DNA of 64,000 nucleotides, from positions 3,312,471 to 3,376,470 of the forward strand of contig NZ_CP076361.1 of assembly GCF_018798885.1 (NCBI RefSeq), read 5' to 3'. Source of the DNA: Gemmobacter fulvus (GTDB lineage Bacteria; Pseudomonadota; Alphaproteobacteria; Rhodobacterales; Rhodobacteraceae). Position 1 is the stretch's first letter, and every line of letters begins with the position of its first letter. The notes beneath the pieces were generated by a model. The model searched no databases. It was given only the letters and a program-made list of their open reading frames with translations, and was not told where the DNA came from. Position numbers and translations under genes: made by a program. Positions 28,962 to 37,689 of this stretch are shown piece after piece.

Positions 28962-29408
28962 TTATCGCGGCCGATTGATCGCCACGGTGCCCAGAATGTG
29001 GTCGGTCAGGCCTTGCCCCCGGGCCGAGGTGAGCATCAGGAACCCCGACAGGATCTGCACCAGCAGCGTGCCGATGGACAGGGTATAGCCCAGCGTGTGC
29101 AGAAATGCGGTCGCCAGATCGAAGCGTTCGCCATTGCGGGTCAGCATGACCACATTCATCAGGCGCATCCCCGGCGTGGCCGATCCGCCTGCCAAGGTCA
29201 GCACGCGGTAGGTGAAGCTGATGAACAGATACAGCAGCGGCAGAAAGAACAGCGCCGTGAACACGGTGAACGGCACGATCACGGCAGTGATCAGCGCGAT
29301 CAGGATCGTATCCACCACCCAGGCGAGGGCACGTTTGGTGGGCACGCCGGCATAGAATTCGGCCTGGCGGTCGGGGTCGGGCAAATGGGTGTCGGACAGC
29401 GCAAACAT
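28962..29408 (-). CDS. RDD family membrane protein
   Basis: This 148-residue membrane protein has the arginine of the N-terminal RDD-like helix (KRALAWVVDTILIAL) and further segments near residues 40-66 and 110-135. A GMRLMNVVMLTRNGE loop is typical of the family. RDD proteins are of unclear function, and some are linked to ion transport. It follows the DUF2852 gene by 66 bp and is probably co-transcribed. A 7-bp GC hairpin in the gap (around 29431-29450) lacks a T tract. Confidence 0.85.
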   Translation of the reverse strand: MFALSDTHLPDPDRQAEFYAGVPTKRALAWVVDTILIALITAVIVPFTVFTALFFLPLLYLFISFTYRVLTLAGGSATPGMRLMNVVMLTRNGERFDLATAFLHTLGYTLSIGTLLVQILSGFLMLTSARGQGLTDHILGTVAINRPR

Positions 29409-29474
29409 GAAAGGGCCTCTGAAAGCTGGGAGGGGGGGCCGGATGCGGCCCCCGTCGGGATCAATATGCGGGGA

Positions 29475-29936
29475 TCAGTATGCCCCGGCCTTGGGCGCTT
29501 CGGCAACGGCGGGTTCGGTCACGGGTTCGGCGGCCTTGCGGGCGCGGTCATCCATGAAGCTGTCGAACTCCTGCTTGTCCTTGGCGTCGCGCAGGCGTTG
29601 CAGGAAGGATTCAAAGGCTTCCTGCTCGTCTTCCAGCCGTTTCAGCATCTCGGACTTGTAGGCGTCAAAGGCGCTGTTGCCAGAGCTGCGACCGGCAGCC
29701 GAGAAGGGGCCGCCGAAACGGGTGGCACGGCGGGACGAACAGGCGGATTTGCTGAACATGCGTTTGCTCCAGATCATATAGGCAAGAAGGGCGAGGCCAA
29801 CGGGCCAGACGAACACGAAACCAAGGATCATCGCGGCGAACCACGCCGGACGGCCCTTGCTGTCGAGCCAAGCTTCGGCCCGGCGCAGGATGTTCGGGCG
29901 GCCGCTCATCGCGGCGGAAGGATAGGCAGTATACAT
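29475..29936 (-). CDS. DUF2852 family membrane protein
   Basis: This 153-residue protein has one or two membrane segments (about residues 31-57: PAWFAAMILGFVFVWPVGLALLAYMIWSKRM is the core region) and a long charged coiled-coil tail (FDAYKSEMLKRLEDEQEAFESFLQRLRDAKDKQEF). It matches the DUF2852 family, found in many alphaproteobacteria and of unknown function. Two copies of an ATGTGAA-N5-TT(C/T)ACAT palindrome stand directly upstream of its start, so its expression is probably switched by a dedicated regulator. It is the first gene of a pair with the RDD protein. Confidence 0.85.
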   Translation of the reverse strand: MYTAYPSAAMSGRPNILRRAEAWLDSKGRPAWFAAMILGFVFVWPVGLALLAYMIWSKRMFSKSACSSRRATRFGGPFSAAGRSSGNSAFDAYKSEMLKRLEDEQEAFESFLQRLRDAKDKQEFDSFMDDRARKAAEPVTEPAVAEAPKAGAY

Positions 29937-29960
29937 AAGCGGTCTCCCGGTTGCGTTTCT

Positions 29961-30038
29961 ATGTGAATGTCTTTCACATGATGGGAGATGCGCATTGCGG
30001 GCGCTGGCTTCAAGAGGCGATGTGAATGTTTTTTACAT
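29961..30038. promoter_or_regulatory. Tandem palindromic operators upstream of the DUF2852 gene
   Basis: Two inverted repeats of the same family lie 59 bases apart: ATGTGAATGTCTTTCACAT at 29961-29979 (perfect 7-bp arms, 5-base spacer) and ATGTGAATGTTTTTTACAT at 30020-30038 (one arm mismatch). They begin 25 and 84 bases upstream of the DUF2852 start. The spacing suits two helical turns-in-phase dimers acting on one promoter. The cognate regulator is unknown; the arms resemble a CRP half-site but the spacer is one base too long. Confidence 0.65.
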
Positions 30039-30064
30039 CACCGTTTGCGGGCGCTGCCGTGGCC

Positions 30065-30406
30065 TTAATGGGGCACGCTTTTCGACAGGGTGTTGATGAT
30101 CACCACACCGCCCACGATCAGCACCAGACCCAGCACCGCCCAGAGATCCAGCACCTGCCGGAACACGACATAGTTCACCATGGCGATCAAGACGACGCCC
30201 ATGCCGCTCCAGACCGCATAGACGATGGCCACCGGCAGCACCTGCACCGTGATCGACAGGCAGAAAAACGCCACCGCATAGCAGGCAGCCATGCCGAGCG
30301 TGGGCCAGAGGCGCGAAAACTGCTGCGTCATTGGCAGCAGCGAGGTGCCGATCACCTCGAATCCAATGGCAATGCCAAGAATGGTATAGGTGGCGATCTG
30401 GCTCAT
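30065..30406 (-). CDS. SMR family multidrug efflux protein
   Basis: This 113-residue small multidrug resistance protein has four membrane helices. The essential glutamate in the first helix is present (GIAIGFEVIGTSLL), with the conserved YAVWSGMGVV segment in the third. It exports cationic compounds in exchange for protons as an antiparallel dimer. The ATG at 30406 overlaps the TGA of the TetR gene (ATGA), so the two are translationally coupled. It is probably repressed by that TetR protein. Confidence 0.92.
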   Translation of the reverse strand: MSQIATYTILGIAIGFEVIGTSLLPMTQQFSRLWPTLGMAACYAVAFFCLSITVQVLPVAIVYAVWSGMGVVLIAMVNYVVFRQVLDLWAVLGLVLIVGGVVIINTLSKSVPH

Positions 30407-30978
30407 GGCGTGGCTCCGCAATGGGTAAGGGCGATCAGATGGGCATACAGGGCGGCAGGGTCACAGCGGGCAGGGACGGGCACGGCATAGATCTGCGCCA
30501 GCCAGTGACCATCGGCGGCAAGGCGCACCGCCTCCAGCGCCGCCGTGCCATCGGTTTCTTGGTGGCGGGCAAGGCGGGCGGTGATCCAGTCGCGCCAGAT
30601 CTGCGCCAGCGCCGGGTCGCTGAGGCAGGTCAGGGACAGCGATGCCCAGGGCGAGACGCCCCGCGCCGGATCGGGCGGCGCGAAACTGCAGGCGACATAG
30701 GCGCGGGTGAACTGACCATAACCGCCCTGATCGGCAGCAAGGGCGGTGTCGATCTCGGCCTCGATCCGCTGCAAGAGATCGGCGCAGGTGGCCTCGATCA
30801 GCCCCTGTTTGCTGCCGAAATGGTGAAACAGCGCGCCTTTGGTAACCCCGGCCGCCGCCGCCACGGCAGGCAGCGACAGCGCCATGACACCCTGATCCAC
30901 CGCAATGCGCGCCGCCGCATCCAGCAGGGCGCGGCGGGTCTGGTCTGGCGTCTTGGGGCGGCGGTGGGCGTCAGTCAT
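30403..30978 (-). CDS. TetR-family repressor of the adjacent SMR pump
   Basis: This 191-residue TetR regulator has an N-terminal DNA-binding domain (MALSLPAVAAAAGVTKGALFHHFGSKQGL, about residues 32-60) and a helical ligand domain. The start at 30978 (MTDAHRRPKTPDQTR) is taken because the operator lies just upstream and the extra upstream codons run through it. It is the first gene of a two-gene operon with the SMR pump, overlapping by 4 bases, and probably represses both until a pump substrate binds. Confidence 0.9.
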   Translation of the reverse strand: MTDAHRRPKTPDQTRRALLDAAARIAVDQGVMALSLPAVAAAAGVTKGALFHHFGSKQGLIEATCADLLQRIEAEIDTALAADQGGYGQFTRAYVACSFAPPDPARGVSPWASLSLTCLSDPALAQIWRDWITARLARHQETDGTAALEAVRLAADGHWLAQIYAVPVPARCDPAALYAHLIALTHCGATP

Positions 30979-30983
30979 CAGAA

Positions 30984-31021
30984 GATACCTTTGGGTATGT
31001 TTATACATACCGCCCGGTATC
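30984..31021. promoter_or_regulatory. TetR operator
   Basis: A 38-base near-palindrome is built from GATACC...GGTATG and ATACC...GGTATC half-sites around TTTATAC. It contains four copies of the GGTAT/ATACC element, starts 5 bases upstream of the tetR ATG and must overlap its promoter or leader. The size and position suit two TetR dimers autorepressing the tetR-SMR operon. Confidence 0.78.
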
Positions 31022-31040
31022 TTTTGGGTCAAGCACCCGG

Positions 31041-31511
31041 TCAGGTGGTGAAATCGGCCAGCTTCGCCCCGGTGATGCGCAGCAGATCCTGCGGCGCGAT
31101 CGGGAAAATATGCCGGGGCGTTCCGGCAGCGCCCCAGATCACCGGAAAGTCGAGCAGACGCGGGTCAAAGAATTCGGGGCTGGGGCTCAGATGGCCCAGC
31201 GGGCTGACGCCGCCAATCGCAAAGCCGGTGGTGGCGCGCACCTGCGCCGCATCGGCGCGGCCCAAAGGCTCGGCCGCAAGGGCCGAGGCCTTGGCCGCAT
31301 CCACCTGATTGCCGCCTGCGGTCAGGAACAGATAAAGCTGCCCGCTGGTTTGCCCGGCAAAGAGGATGGATTTCACGATCTGATCCAGCGCACAGCCTGC
31401 CGCCTCGGCGGCCTGCTGCGCGGTGCGGGTTTCGCCGGGCATTTCCAGCGGCGGCGCGGTGATGCCTGCGGCGTGCAGGGCGGCGGTGACACGGGCAAGG
31501 CTTTTGGACAT
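31041..31511 (-). CDS. YbaK/EbsC-type aminoacyl-tRNA deacylase
   Basis: This 156-residue single-domain editing protein has the central lysine of the family (CALDQIVKSILFAG, near residue 47) and the C-terminal GGVSPLGH segment. Members hydrolyse mischarged Cys- or Ala-tRNA(Pro) in trans. The ATG at 31511 is the first consistent start; a much longer antisense frame above it is a shadow of glnE. It ends 62 bp from the tetR operator and is divergent from glnE. The exact tRNA specificity cannot be read. Confidence 0.9.
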   Translation of the reverse strand: MSKSLARVTAALHAAGITAPPLEMPGETRTAQQAAEAAGCALDQIVKSILFAGQTSGQLYLFLTAGGNQVDAAKASALAAEPLGRADAAQVRATTGFAIGGVSPLGHLSPSPEFFDPRLLDFPVIWGAAGTPRHIFPIAPQDLLRITGAKLADFTT

Positions 31512-31622
31512 GGGCAGACTCCGGTTTGGCTCTGGGTAATCGGTTGACCGGGCAAAAGGAAGATGGAGCTGCGGCTTGCGAGGGCGTTGACGGCTGCCGC
31601 ATGGCCGGGCCATGGTCGCGCC

Positions 31623-34421
31623 ATGACATATGCGCCGTTTGCCTCCCGCCTCAGCCGTTCCCCCATCGCCTTTGACACCGCCGCCGGGACGGATGGCGTG
31701 GCCGGATTTTCCGACCTTTCGCCCGAGCTGCGCGCGCTGCTGAGCGGGACTGCGGGCTGTTCGCCCTATCTGAAAGGGCTGATGCAGCGCGAGGCAGAGT
31801 GGCTGCGCGCGGCGCTGTCCGTCGCCCCCGAAACCGCCCTTGCCGAGGTGCTGGCCGGGCTGGAGCCTTTGGCGCTGGATCTGCTGGGCAGCGGTCTGCG
31901 GCAGGCCAAACGGCGCGTGGCGCTGCTGACCGGGCTTGCCGATCTGGGCGGCGTCTGGCCGCTGGAGGCGGTGACCGGCGCGCTGTCGGCGCTGGCCGAC
32001 CGGGCGGTGGATCTGAGCCTGAAGCGGCTGGTGGCCGAAGAAATCCGGCGCGGCAAATTGCCCGGCCAGACCGCCGAGGATGCCGAAACGGCGGGCGGCA
32101 TGGTGGCGCTGGCGATGGGCAAGGGCGGCGCGGGCGAGCTGAACTATTCCTCCGACATCGACCTGATCTGCCTGTTCGATCAGGATCGCTACGGGGCCGA
32201 CTGGCAAGAGGCGCGGGCCGGGTTTATCCGTGTCACACGCAAGATGGCGGGGCTGCTGTCGGATATCACCGGCGAAGGCTATGTGTTCCGCACCGATCTG
32301 CGCCTGCGCCCCGATGCGGCGGTGACGCCGGTCTGCATCTCGATGGCGGCGGCCGAGGCCTATTACGAGGCGCAGGGCCGCACATGGGAACGCGCGGCTT
32401 ACATCAAGGCGCGGCCTGCGGGCGGGGATCTGGCGGCGGGCGCGCGGTTCCTGCGGGCGCTGGTGCCGTTTGTCTGGCGCAAACATCTGGATTTCGCCGC
32501 GATTCAGGATGCACATGACATGCGGCTGCGCATCCGCGACCATCGCCGCCTGCACGGCCCGATCAGCCTTGAAGGCCATAACATGAAGCTGGGCGTGGGC
32601 GGCATCCGCGAGATCGAGTTCTTCACCCAGACCCGGCAGTTGATCGCAGGTGGCCGCGACCCGGATCTGCGCGACCGCACCACGGTCGGCAGTCTGGCGG
32701 CGCTTGCGGCAAAGGGCTGGGTGCCGGGCGATGTGGCCGAAGATCTGACCGGCCTCTACCGCGCACACCGCGAGATCGAGCATCGTTTGCAGATGGTGGC
32801 GGATGCGCAGACCCATGACATGCCGCAAAGCGCCGAAGGTATTGCGCGGATCGCCTATTTCTGCGGCGAGACGGATGTGACGCGCTTTCGCGCCGATCTG
32901 AAGGCGCGGCTGGAGCGGACGGATGCGCTGGCCGAAGGCTTCTTTGCGCCGGGGCAGGCCGAAGAAGGGCCAGAGCTGTCCGATACCGCGCGGGGCATCG
33001 TCGAGGGCTGGCGCAATTACCCGGCCCTGCGCTCCGAACGCGCGGTGCAGATCTTCAAACGCCTGCGCCCGGCGCTGCTGCGCGCCTTGCAGAAGGCCGC
33101 CAACCCGGACGAGGCGCTGCTGGCGCTGGACGGCTTTCTGGCCGGGCTTCCCGCCGGGGTGCAATTGTTCTCGCTGTTCGAGGCGAACCCGGTGCTGATC
33201 GACCTCATCATCGACATCGCGGGCACCACACCGGCGCTGGCCAAATACCTCAGCCGCAATGCCAGCGTGCTGGATGCGGTGATCGGCGGCTCGTTCTGGG
33301 AAGGCTGGCCCGGTACCGTGCCATTGCGCGCCGGGCTGGCGGCGGCACTGGCCGACGTGCCTGATTACGAACGCAAGCTGGATACCGCCCGGCGCTGGTT
33401 GAAGGAATGGCATTTCCGCGTCGGCGTGCATCACCTGCGCGGGCTGACCGACGCGTTCGAGGCCGGAAAAAGCTATGCCGATCTGGCCGAGGCGGCGGTC
33501 TCGGCACTGTGGCCGGTGGTCTGCGCCGAATTCGCCCGCAAACATGGCCCGGTGCCGGGGCGCGGGGCGGTCGCGCTCAGCATGGGCTCTCTGGGGGCAG
33601 GGCGGCTCAACGCCGGGTCGGATCTGGATCTGATCGTGATCTATGACGCGGCAGGGGTGGAGATGAGCGAAGGGCCGCGCCCGCTGGCCGCCCGCCCCTA
33701 TTACGCGCGGCTGACCCAGGCCATGGTGACGGCGCTGACGGCGCAGATGGCCGAAGGACGGCTTTACGAGGTGGACATGCGGCTGCGCCCGTCGGGGCGG
33801 CAGGGGCCGGTGGCCACCTCGGTTGAAAGCTTCCGCGCCTATCAGATGGATGAGGCCTGGACCTGGGAACATCTTGCCCTGACCCGTGCGCGGGTGCTGG
33901 CCGGAGAGCCGTCGCTGGCCGCTGATGTGGAGCGGGTGCGGCGCGAGGTGCTGGCCGCCAAGGCCGGCGGGACGGAGGTTCTGCGCAATGTGGCCGAGAT
34001 GCGGGCGCGGCTGCAACTGGCCAAACCGCCCTCGGGTGCCTGGGAGGCGAAGAACGGCGCGGGCCGGTTGATGGACATCGAATTGCTGGCGCAGACCGCG
34101 ACCCTGCGCGCCGCCGATCCGGCGCGGCGGGTGGAACAACAGCTGCGCGCGGGGGTAAAGAGCGGTTTTCTGTCGGTTTCCGACGAGACGGTTCTGCTGG
34201 ATGCCTACAGGCTGCTCTGGCGGGTGCAGGCAGGCACGCGGCTGTTGACCGAGCGGGAGCTGGAGCTGGACAGGCTGGGCGAGGGGGGCCGGGCCTTTCT
34301 GGTGCGCGAAACCGGCGCGGCGGATGGTGCGGAACTGTCGGCGCGGCTGGCAGCGGCGGTGCAGGCCGCCGCCGCCGTGATAGAGGCGCGATTGGAAGAG
34401 AAGGGCGGCAATGCAGCTTGA
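31623..34421 (+). CDS. glnE: Glutamine synthetase adenylyltransferase/adenylyl-removing enzyme
   Basis: This 932-residue bifunctional enzyme has two nucleotidyltransferase domains. The first has GKGGAGELNYSSDIDLICLFD (residues about 160-183) and removes AMP; the second has GSLGAGRLNAGSDLDLIVIYD (about 649-672) and adds AMP. Both keep the paired metal-binding aspartates. It controls glutamine synthetase in response to PII and glutamine. The start at 31623 (MTYAPFASRLSRSP) is preferred over 31563 by family fit. Its 3' end overlaps the next small gene by 11 bp. Confidence 0.95.
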   Translation: MTYAPFASRLSRSPIAFDTAAGTDGVAGFSDLSPELRALLSGTAGCSPYLKGLMQREAEWLRAALSVAPETALAEVLAGLEPLALDLLGSGLRQAKRRVALLTGLADLGGVWPLEAVTGALSALADRAVDLSLKRLVAEEIRRGKLPGQTAEDAETAGGMVALAMGKGGAGELNYSSDIDLICLFDQDRYGADWQEARAGFIRVTRKMAGLLSDITGEGYVFRTDLRLRPDAAVTPVCISMAAAEAYYEAQGRTWERAAYIKARPAGGDLAAGARFLRALVPFVWRKHLDFAAIQDAHDMRLRIRDHRRLHGPISLEGHNMKLGVGGIREIEFFTQTRQLIAGGRDPDLRDRTTVGSLAALAAKGWVPGDVAEDLTGLYRAHREIEHRLQMVADAQTHDMPQSAEGIARIAYFCGETDVTRFRADLKARLERTDALAEGFFAPGQAEEGPELSDTARGIVEGWRNYPALRSERAVQIFKRLRPALLRALQKAANPDEALLALDGFLAGLPAGVQLFSLFEANPVLIDLIIDIAGTTPALAKYLSRNASVLDAVIGGSFWEGWPGTVPLRAGLAAALADVPDYERKLDTARRWLKEWHFRVGVHHLRGLTDAFEAGKSYADLAEAAVSALWPVVCAEFARKHGPVPGRGAVALSMGSLGAGRLNAGSDLDLIVIYDAAGVEMSEGPRPLAARPYYARLTQAMVTALTAQMAEGRLYEVDMRLRPSGRQGPVATSVESFRAYQMDEAWTWEHLALTRARVLAGEPSLAADVERVRREVLAAKAGGTEVLRNVAEMRARLQLAKPPSGAWEAKNGAGRLMDIELLAQTATLRAADPARRVEQQLRAGVKSGFLSVSDETVLLDAYRLLWRVQAGTRLLTERELELDRLGEGGRAFLVRETGAADGAELSARLAAAVQAAAAVIEARLEEKGGNAA

Positions 34422-34689
34422 TCAGGCGGACCCCAAAGGGCTGGTGCGCGAAAGCTATGCGATCGAGGGGATCAGCGCCGGGGAATGCCGGTCCATTTTC
34501 ATCGACTGGGCGCTGAGCCTGCCAATGGCCGCTGCAACGTCGGCGGCGCTGGCCACGCTGATCGCCCATTATGGCCCCGGGCGCGAAGACCATCCGATGA
34601 CCGAGGTTCTGCGCGCGGCACTCACAGCCCCCGACACACCGCGCCGCCGGGGCGGGCGCGCCGGGCGCATGACGGCCAGGCCGGATTAA
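34411..34689 (+). CDS. Conserved hypothetical protein following glnE
   Basis: This 92-residue protein starts inside the 3' end of glnE (11-bp overlap), so it is translationally coupled. It contains the block ESYAIEGISAGECRSIFIDWALSLP, which resembles short conserved proteins that I recall next to glnE or elsewhere in Rhodobacterales, and ends in an arginine-rich tail (PRRRGGRAGRM). There is no signal peptide or membrane segment. The function is unknown. Its stop overlaps the eda stop by 3 bases on the opposite strand. Confidence 0.75.
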   Translation: MQLDQADPKGLVRESYAIEGISAGECRSIFIDWALSLPMAAATSAALATLIAHYGPGREDHPMTEVLRAALTAPDTPRRRGGRAGRMTARPD

Positions 34690-35327
34690 CGCGGCAGGGC
34701 GGCGGCTTCGGCAGCCAGGGCGGTGATGCCCGCCCAGTCGCCTCTCTCCATCAAGCCCTTGGGCGCAACCCACGAGCCGCCGACGCACAGCACATTGGAC
34801 AGGCTGAGGTAATCCCGTGCATTGGCAAGGCTGATCCCCCCCGTCGGGCAAAAGCTGACCTGCGGCAGCGGCGCGCCAATGGCCTTCAACGCCGGTGCGC
34901 CGCCATTGGCCTCGGCCGGAAAGAACTTCTGCACGGTATAGCCACGCTCCAGCAGCGCCATCACCTCGGAGGAGGTCGCGGCCCCGGCCAGCAACGGCAG
35001 GTCATACTCCTCACAGGCGTCAAGCAGCCGGTCGGTGGCCCCCGGCGCGACACCAAACACCGCACCCGCCGCCTTTGCCGCCTTCACATCGGCAGGGGTC
35101 AGCAAGGTGCCCGCGCCGACCACACCGCCCGGAACCTCGGCCATGGCGCGGATCACATCAAGCGCAACCGGGGTGCGCAGCGTCACTTCCAACGCAGGCA
35201 GCCCGCCTGCCACCAGTGCCTCGGCCAGGGGTCGGGCAAAGGCAAGATCGTCGATCACCAGAACCGGCACCACAGGGGCGAGGCGGCAGATTTCGGCGGC
35301 TTTGGCAGAGGCTTGTTGCGGGGTCAT
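34686..35327 (-). CDS. eda: KDPG aldolase
   Basis: This 213-residue class I aldolase has the Schiff-base lysine in VQKFFPAEANGG, the active-site segment EVTLRTPVALD and the phosphate loop CPTGGIS. It splits 2-keto-3-deoxy-6-phosphogluconate into pyruvate and glyceraldehyde-3-phosphate, the last step of the Entner-Doudoroff path. It lies downstream of edd in the same direction, but a 277-bp gap with two inverted dispersed repeats separates them. The gene is convergent with the glnE-associated small gene. Confidence 0.95.
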   Translation of the reverse strand: MTPQQASAKAAEICRLAPVVPVLVIDDLAFARPLAEALVAGGLPALEVTLRTPVALDVIRAMAEVPGGVVGAGTLLTPADVKAAKAAGAVFGVAPGATDRLLDACEEYDLPLLAGAATSSEVMALLERGYTVQKFFPAEANGGAPALKAIGAPLPQVSFCPTGGISLANARDYLSLSNVLCVGGSWVAPKGLMERGDWAGITALAAEAAALPR

Positions 35328-35373
35328 ATCGGCTCCTTGATCCCGGCGTCAGGCACGGGGGGTGAATGCGGAG

Positions 35374-35408
35374 CCTCCGGCGGGGATATTTTAACCAAGA
35401 TTAAAGGA
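35374..35408 (+). repeat. Dispersed intergenic repeat, copy 1 of an inverted pair
   Basis: This is a 35-base element beginning GCCTCCGG, with the core GGGATATTTTAACCAAGATT. It is matched at 32 of 35 positions by the reverse complement of 35531-35565. A related copy lies at 25.1 kb. The pair could form a large hairpin between edd and eda. Confidence 0.75.
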
Positions 35409-35530
35409 AAGCGGAGGGTCGGCACCCTGCCTCGGGCCATTGGCTGTGCCATCCGGGGGAGACAGGGTGCTTTCACCTTGGGCGATCATCGGCGTCCCCG
35501 CCTGTACCGCACCCCATATTCCCCCGAAAC

Positions 35531-35565
35531 CCTTTCATCTTGGTTAAAATATCCTCGCCGAAGGC
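35531..35565 (-). repeat. Dispersed intergenic repeat, copy 2 of an inverted pair
   Basis: On the minus strand it begins GCCTTCGG, with the core AGGATATTTTAACCAAGATG, and is 32/35 identical to copy 1. The 122 bases between the copies show no reading frame that I can support. The sequence type (CCTCCGGCGGGGATAT ... CAAGATGAAA) is familiar from intergenic regions of Rhodobacterales; its role is not known. Confidence 0.75.
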
Positions 35566-35604
35566 AAGAAAACTCAAAGCTCGCGCCCCGCAGGGTTTGA
35601 GCGA

Positions 35605-37410
35605 CTACACGACCACGGCGGCGCCTTCGGTGGCATTGCCGACATTGCGGCGGAAGGCCTCGAACAGCTCGCGCCCCGTGCCATGGGCATTGGCTGACAG
35701 GTCGGCGCGCACAGGGTCGCGGCTGTCGAAGTCTTCGGCCAGCACGGTCAGTGTGCCTGCATCAGCATCAAGGCGGACCAGATCGCCGTCGCGCAGCCGG
35801 GCCAGCGGGCCGCCCATGGCGGCTTCGGGGCTGACATGGATGGCGGCGGGCACCTTGCCCGAGGCGCCTGACATGCGGCCATCGGTGACCAGCGCCACCC
35901 GCAGGCCACGATCCTGCAGCACCGACAACGTCGGAGTCAGCGAGTGCAGTTCTGGCATGCCATTGGCGCGGGGCCCCTGGAAGCGCACAACTACCACCAC
36001 ATCCGAAGTAAACTCGCCCGCCTTGAAGGCACGCTTCACATCTTCCTGATCGTGGAAGATTCGGGCGGGGGCTTCGATCACATGGCGGTCAGCGGCAACC
36101 GCCGAGACCTTGATGACGCCGCGCCCGAGGTTTCCGGTCAGCTGTTTCAGCCCGCCGGTGGCGGCGAAGGGGGCGCTGGCAGGGCGCAGGATGCGGTCAT
36201 TGAGCGTGTCTGCCGCGCCATCCTCCCACACCAGCTTGCCGTCGCGCAGCTTCGGTTCCTGCCGGTAATGGCGCATGTCGTCGCCTGCGATGGTCTTGGC
36301 ATCGGGGTGCAGCAGCCCGGCATCGAGCAATTGGCCGATCATGTAGCCAAGGCCGCCGGCGGCGTGGAAATGGTTCACATCGGCCAGCCCGTTCGGATAG
36401 ACCTTGGCCATCAGCGGCACCACATCGGAAATATCGGCAAAATCCTCCAGATCGAGGATCACGCCTGCGGCCCGGGCCATGGCAGGCAGGTGCAGCACCA
36501 GATTGGTGGAGCCGCCGGTGGCCATCAGCCCGACAAGCCCGTTCACGAAGGCGCGTTCGTCCAGCACCTCGCCCACCGGGCGGAAGTCATTTCCCTGTGC
36601 GGTGATCTGGGCAGCACGTTCCACGGCGGCGAGGGTCAGCGCCTCGCGCAGCGGCGTGCCGGGATTGACAAAGCTGGAGCCGGGCAGGTGCAGGCCCATG
36701 AATTCCATCAGCATCTGGTTGGTATTCGCAGTGCCGTAGAAAGTGCAGGTGCCCGGCCCGTGATAGCTGGCCATTTCGGCGGCCATCAGCGCCTCGCGCC
36801 CCACTTCGCCGGTGGCGAATTTCTGGCGGATCTTGCCCTTTTCGTCATTCGGCAGGCCGGAGGTCATCGGGCCTGCGGGCACGAAGACGGCGGGCAGATG
36901 CGAGAAGGTGGCCGCCGCGATGATTAGGCCCGGCACGATCTTGTCGCAGACGCCAAGGAATACCGCCGCGTCAAAGGTGTTGTGTGACAGCGAGACCCCT
37001 GCCGCCAGCGCGATCACGTCGCGCGAAAACAGCGAAAGCTCCATCCCGGCCTGTCCCTGGGTGACGCCATCGCACATGGCGGGCACGCCCCCGGCCACCT
37101 GGGCGGTGGCCCCGGCGCGGCGGGCGGCCTCGCGGATCAGGCGGGGATAATCTTCATAGGGCTGGTGCGCCGACAGCATGTCATTATAGGCGGTGACAAT
37201 GCCGATATTGGGCAGGCGCGCCTCGGCCAGAGCGGCCTTGTCGGTGCCCATGGCGGCATAGGCATGGGCCTGATTGCCGCAGGCCAGATGCGCGCGTGCC
37301 GGGCCTTGCTGTGCGGCTGCGCGCATCCGGGCGAGATATTCGCCCCGCGGTCCTTCGGATCTGGCGCGGATACGGTCTGTCACACGGGCGATGGTGGCGT
37401 TGAGCGTCAT
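35605..37410 (-). CDS. edd: 6-phosphogluconate dehydratase
   Basis: This 601-residue iron-sulfur dehydratase has the signature [24 protein letters not shown] and a second cysteine in [11 protein letters not shown], plus C-terminal [20 protein letters not shown]. It converts 6-phosphogluconate to KDPG, the first committed Entner-Doudoroff step. The start at 37410 ([13 protein letters not shown]) is chosen since the longer frame crosses the operator. A perfect LacI-type palindrome 44 bases upstream indicates sugar-acid-responsive repression. zwf and pgl are not adjacent. Confidence 0.96.
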   Translation of the reverse strand: MTLNATIARVTDRIRARSEGPRGEYLARMRAAAQQGPARAHLACGNQAHAYAAMGTDKAALAEARLPNIGIVTAYNDMLSAHQPYEDYPRLIREAARRAGATAQVAGGVPAMCDGVTQGQAGMELSLFSRDVIALAAGVSLSHNTFDAAVFLGVCDKIVPGLIIAAATFSHLPAVFVPAGPMTSGLPNDEKGKIRQKFATGEVGREALMAAEMASYHGPGTCTFYGTANTNQMLMEFMGLHLPGSSFVNPGTPLREALTLAAVERAAQITAQGNDFRPVGEVLDERAFVNGLVGLMATGGSTNLVLHLPAMARAAGVILDLEDFADISDVVPLMAKVYPNGLADVNHFHAAGGLGYMIGQLLDAGLLHPDAKTIAGDDMRHYRQEPKLRDGKLVWEDGAADTLNDRILRPASAPFAATGGLKQLTGNLGRGVIKVSAVAADRHVIEAPARIFHDQEDVKRAFKAGEFTSDVVVVVRFQGPRANGMPELHSLTPTLSVLQDRGLRVALVTDGRMSGASGKVPAAIHVSPEAAMGGPLARLRDGDLVRLDADAGTLTVLAEDFDSRDPVRADLSANAHGTGRELFEAFRRNVGNATEGAAVVV

Positions 37411-37453
37411 GGCTTGCTCCCGTTGAGGCGGCTTTGCATTGGTGTAGCAGAAC

Positions 37454-37469
37454 TTGTTAGCGCTAACAA
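37454..37469. promoter_or_regulatory. LacI/GntR-type operator upstream of edd
   Basis: TTGTTAGCGCTAACAA is a perfect 16-base palindrome with the central CG step typical of LacI-family regulator sites. It lies 44 bases upstream of the edd ATG, where it would overlap the promoter. No lacI-type gene is in the window, so the regulator must be encoded elsewhere. Confidence 0.85.
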
Positions 37470-37689
37470 CCCCGCAGCCCATCAAGGCCGTCTCTTTCCC
37501 TCTGGCCAGTTTGACGCCTGAGGGGCGGAAGGTCAATTCCGAAGCGCCCCGGCCCCGAGGCCGTCTGTGGCAGCGCCAGAGCCTGAAAGCCCCAGCAATA
37601 CCCCGGTGTTGACCCCGGTTTATCCCATTTCAGCCATGATCCGCCGTCATGGTCACATCATCGAGAGCGGGATTTTCCCGGAGGGTGAC

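Noticed and set aside
29961..29979. CRP site before DUF2852
   Set aside because: The TGTGA and TCACA halves are separated by 7 bases, not 6, so a different regulator is more likely.
31512..34139. Long upstream extension of the YbaK frame across glnE
   Set aside because: The part beyond the ATG at 31511 is antisense to glnE and has shadow composition; only the last 156 codons match a family.
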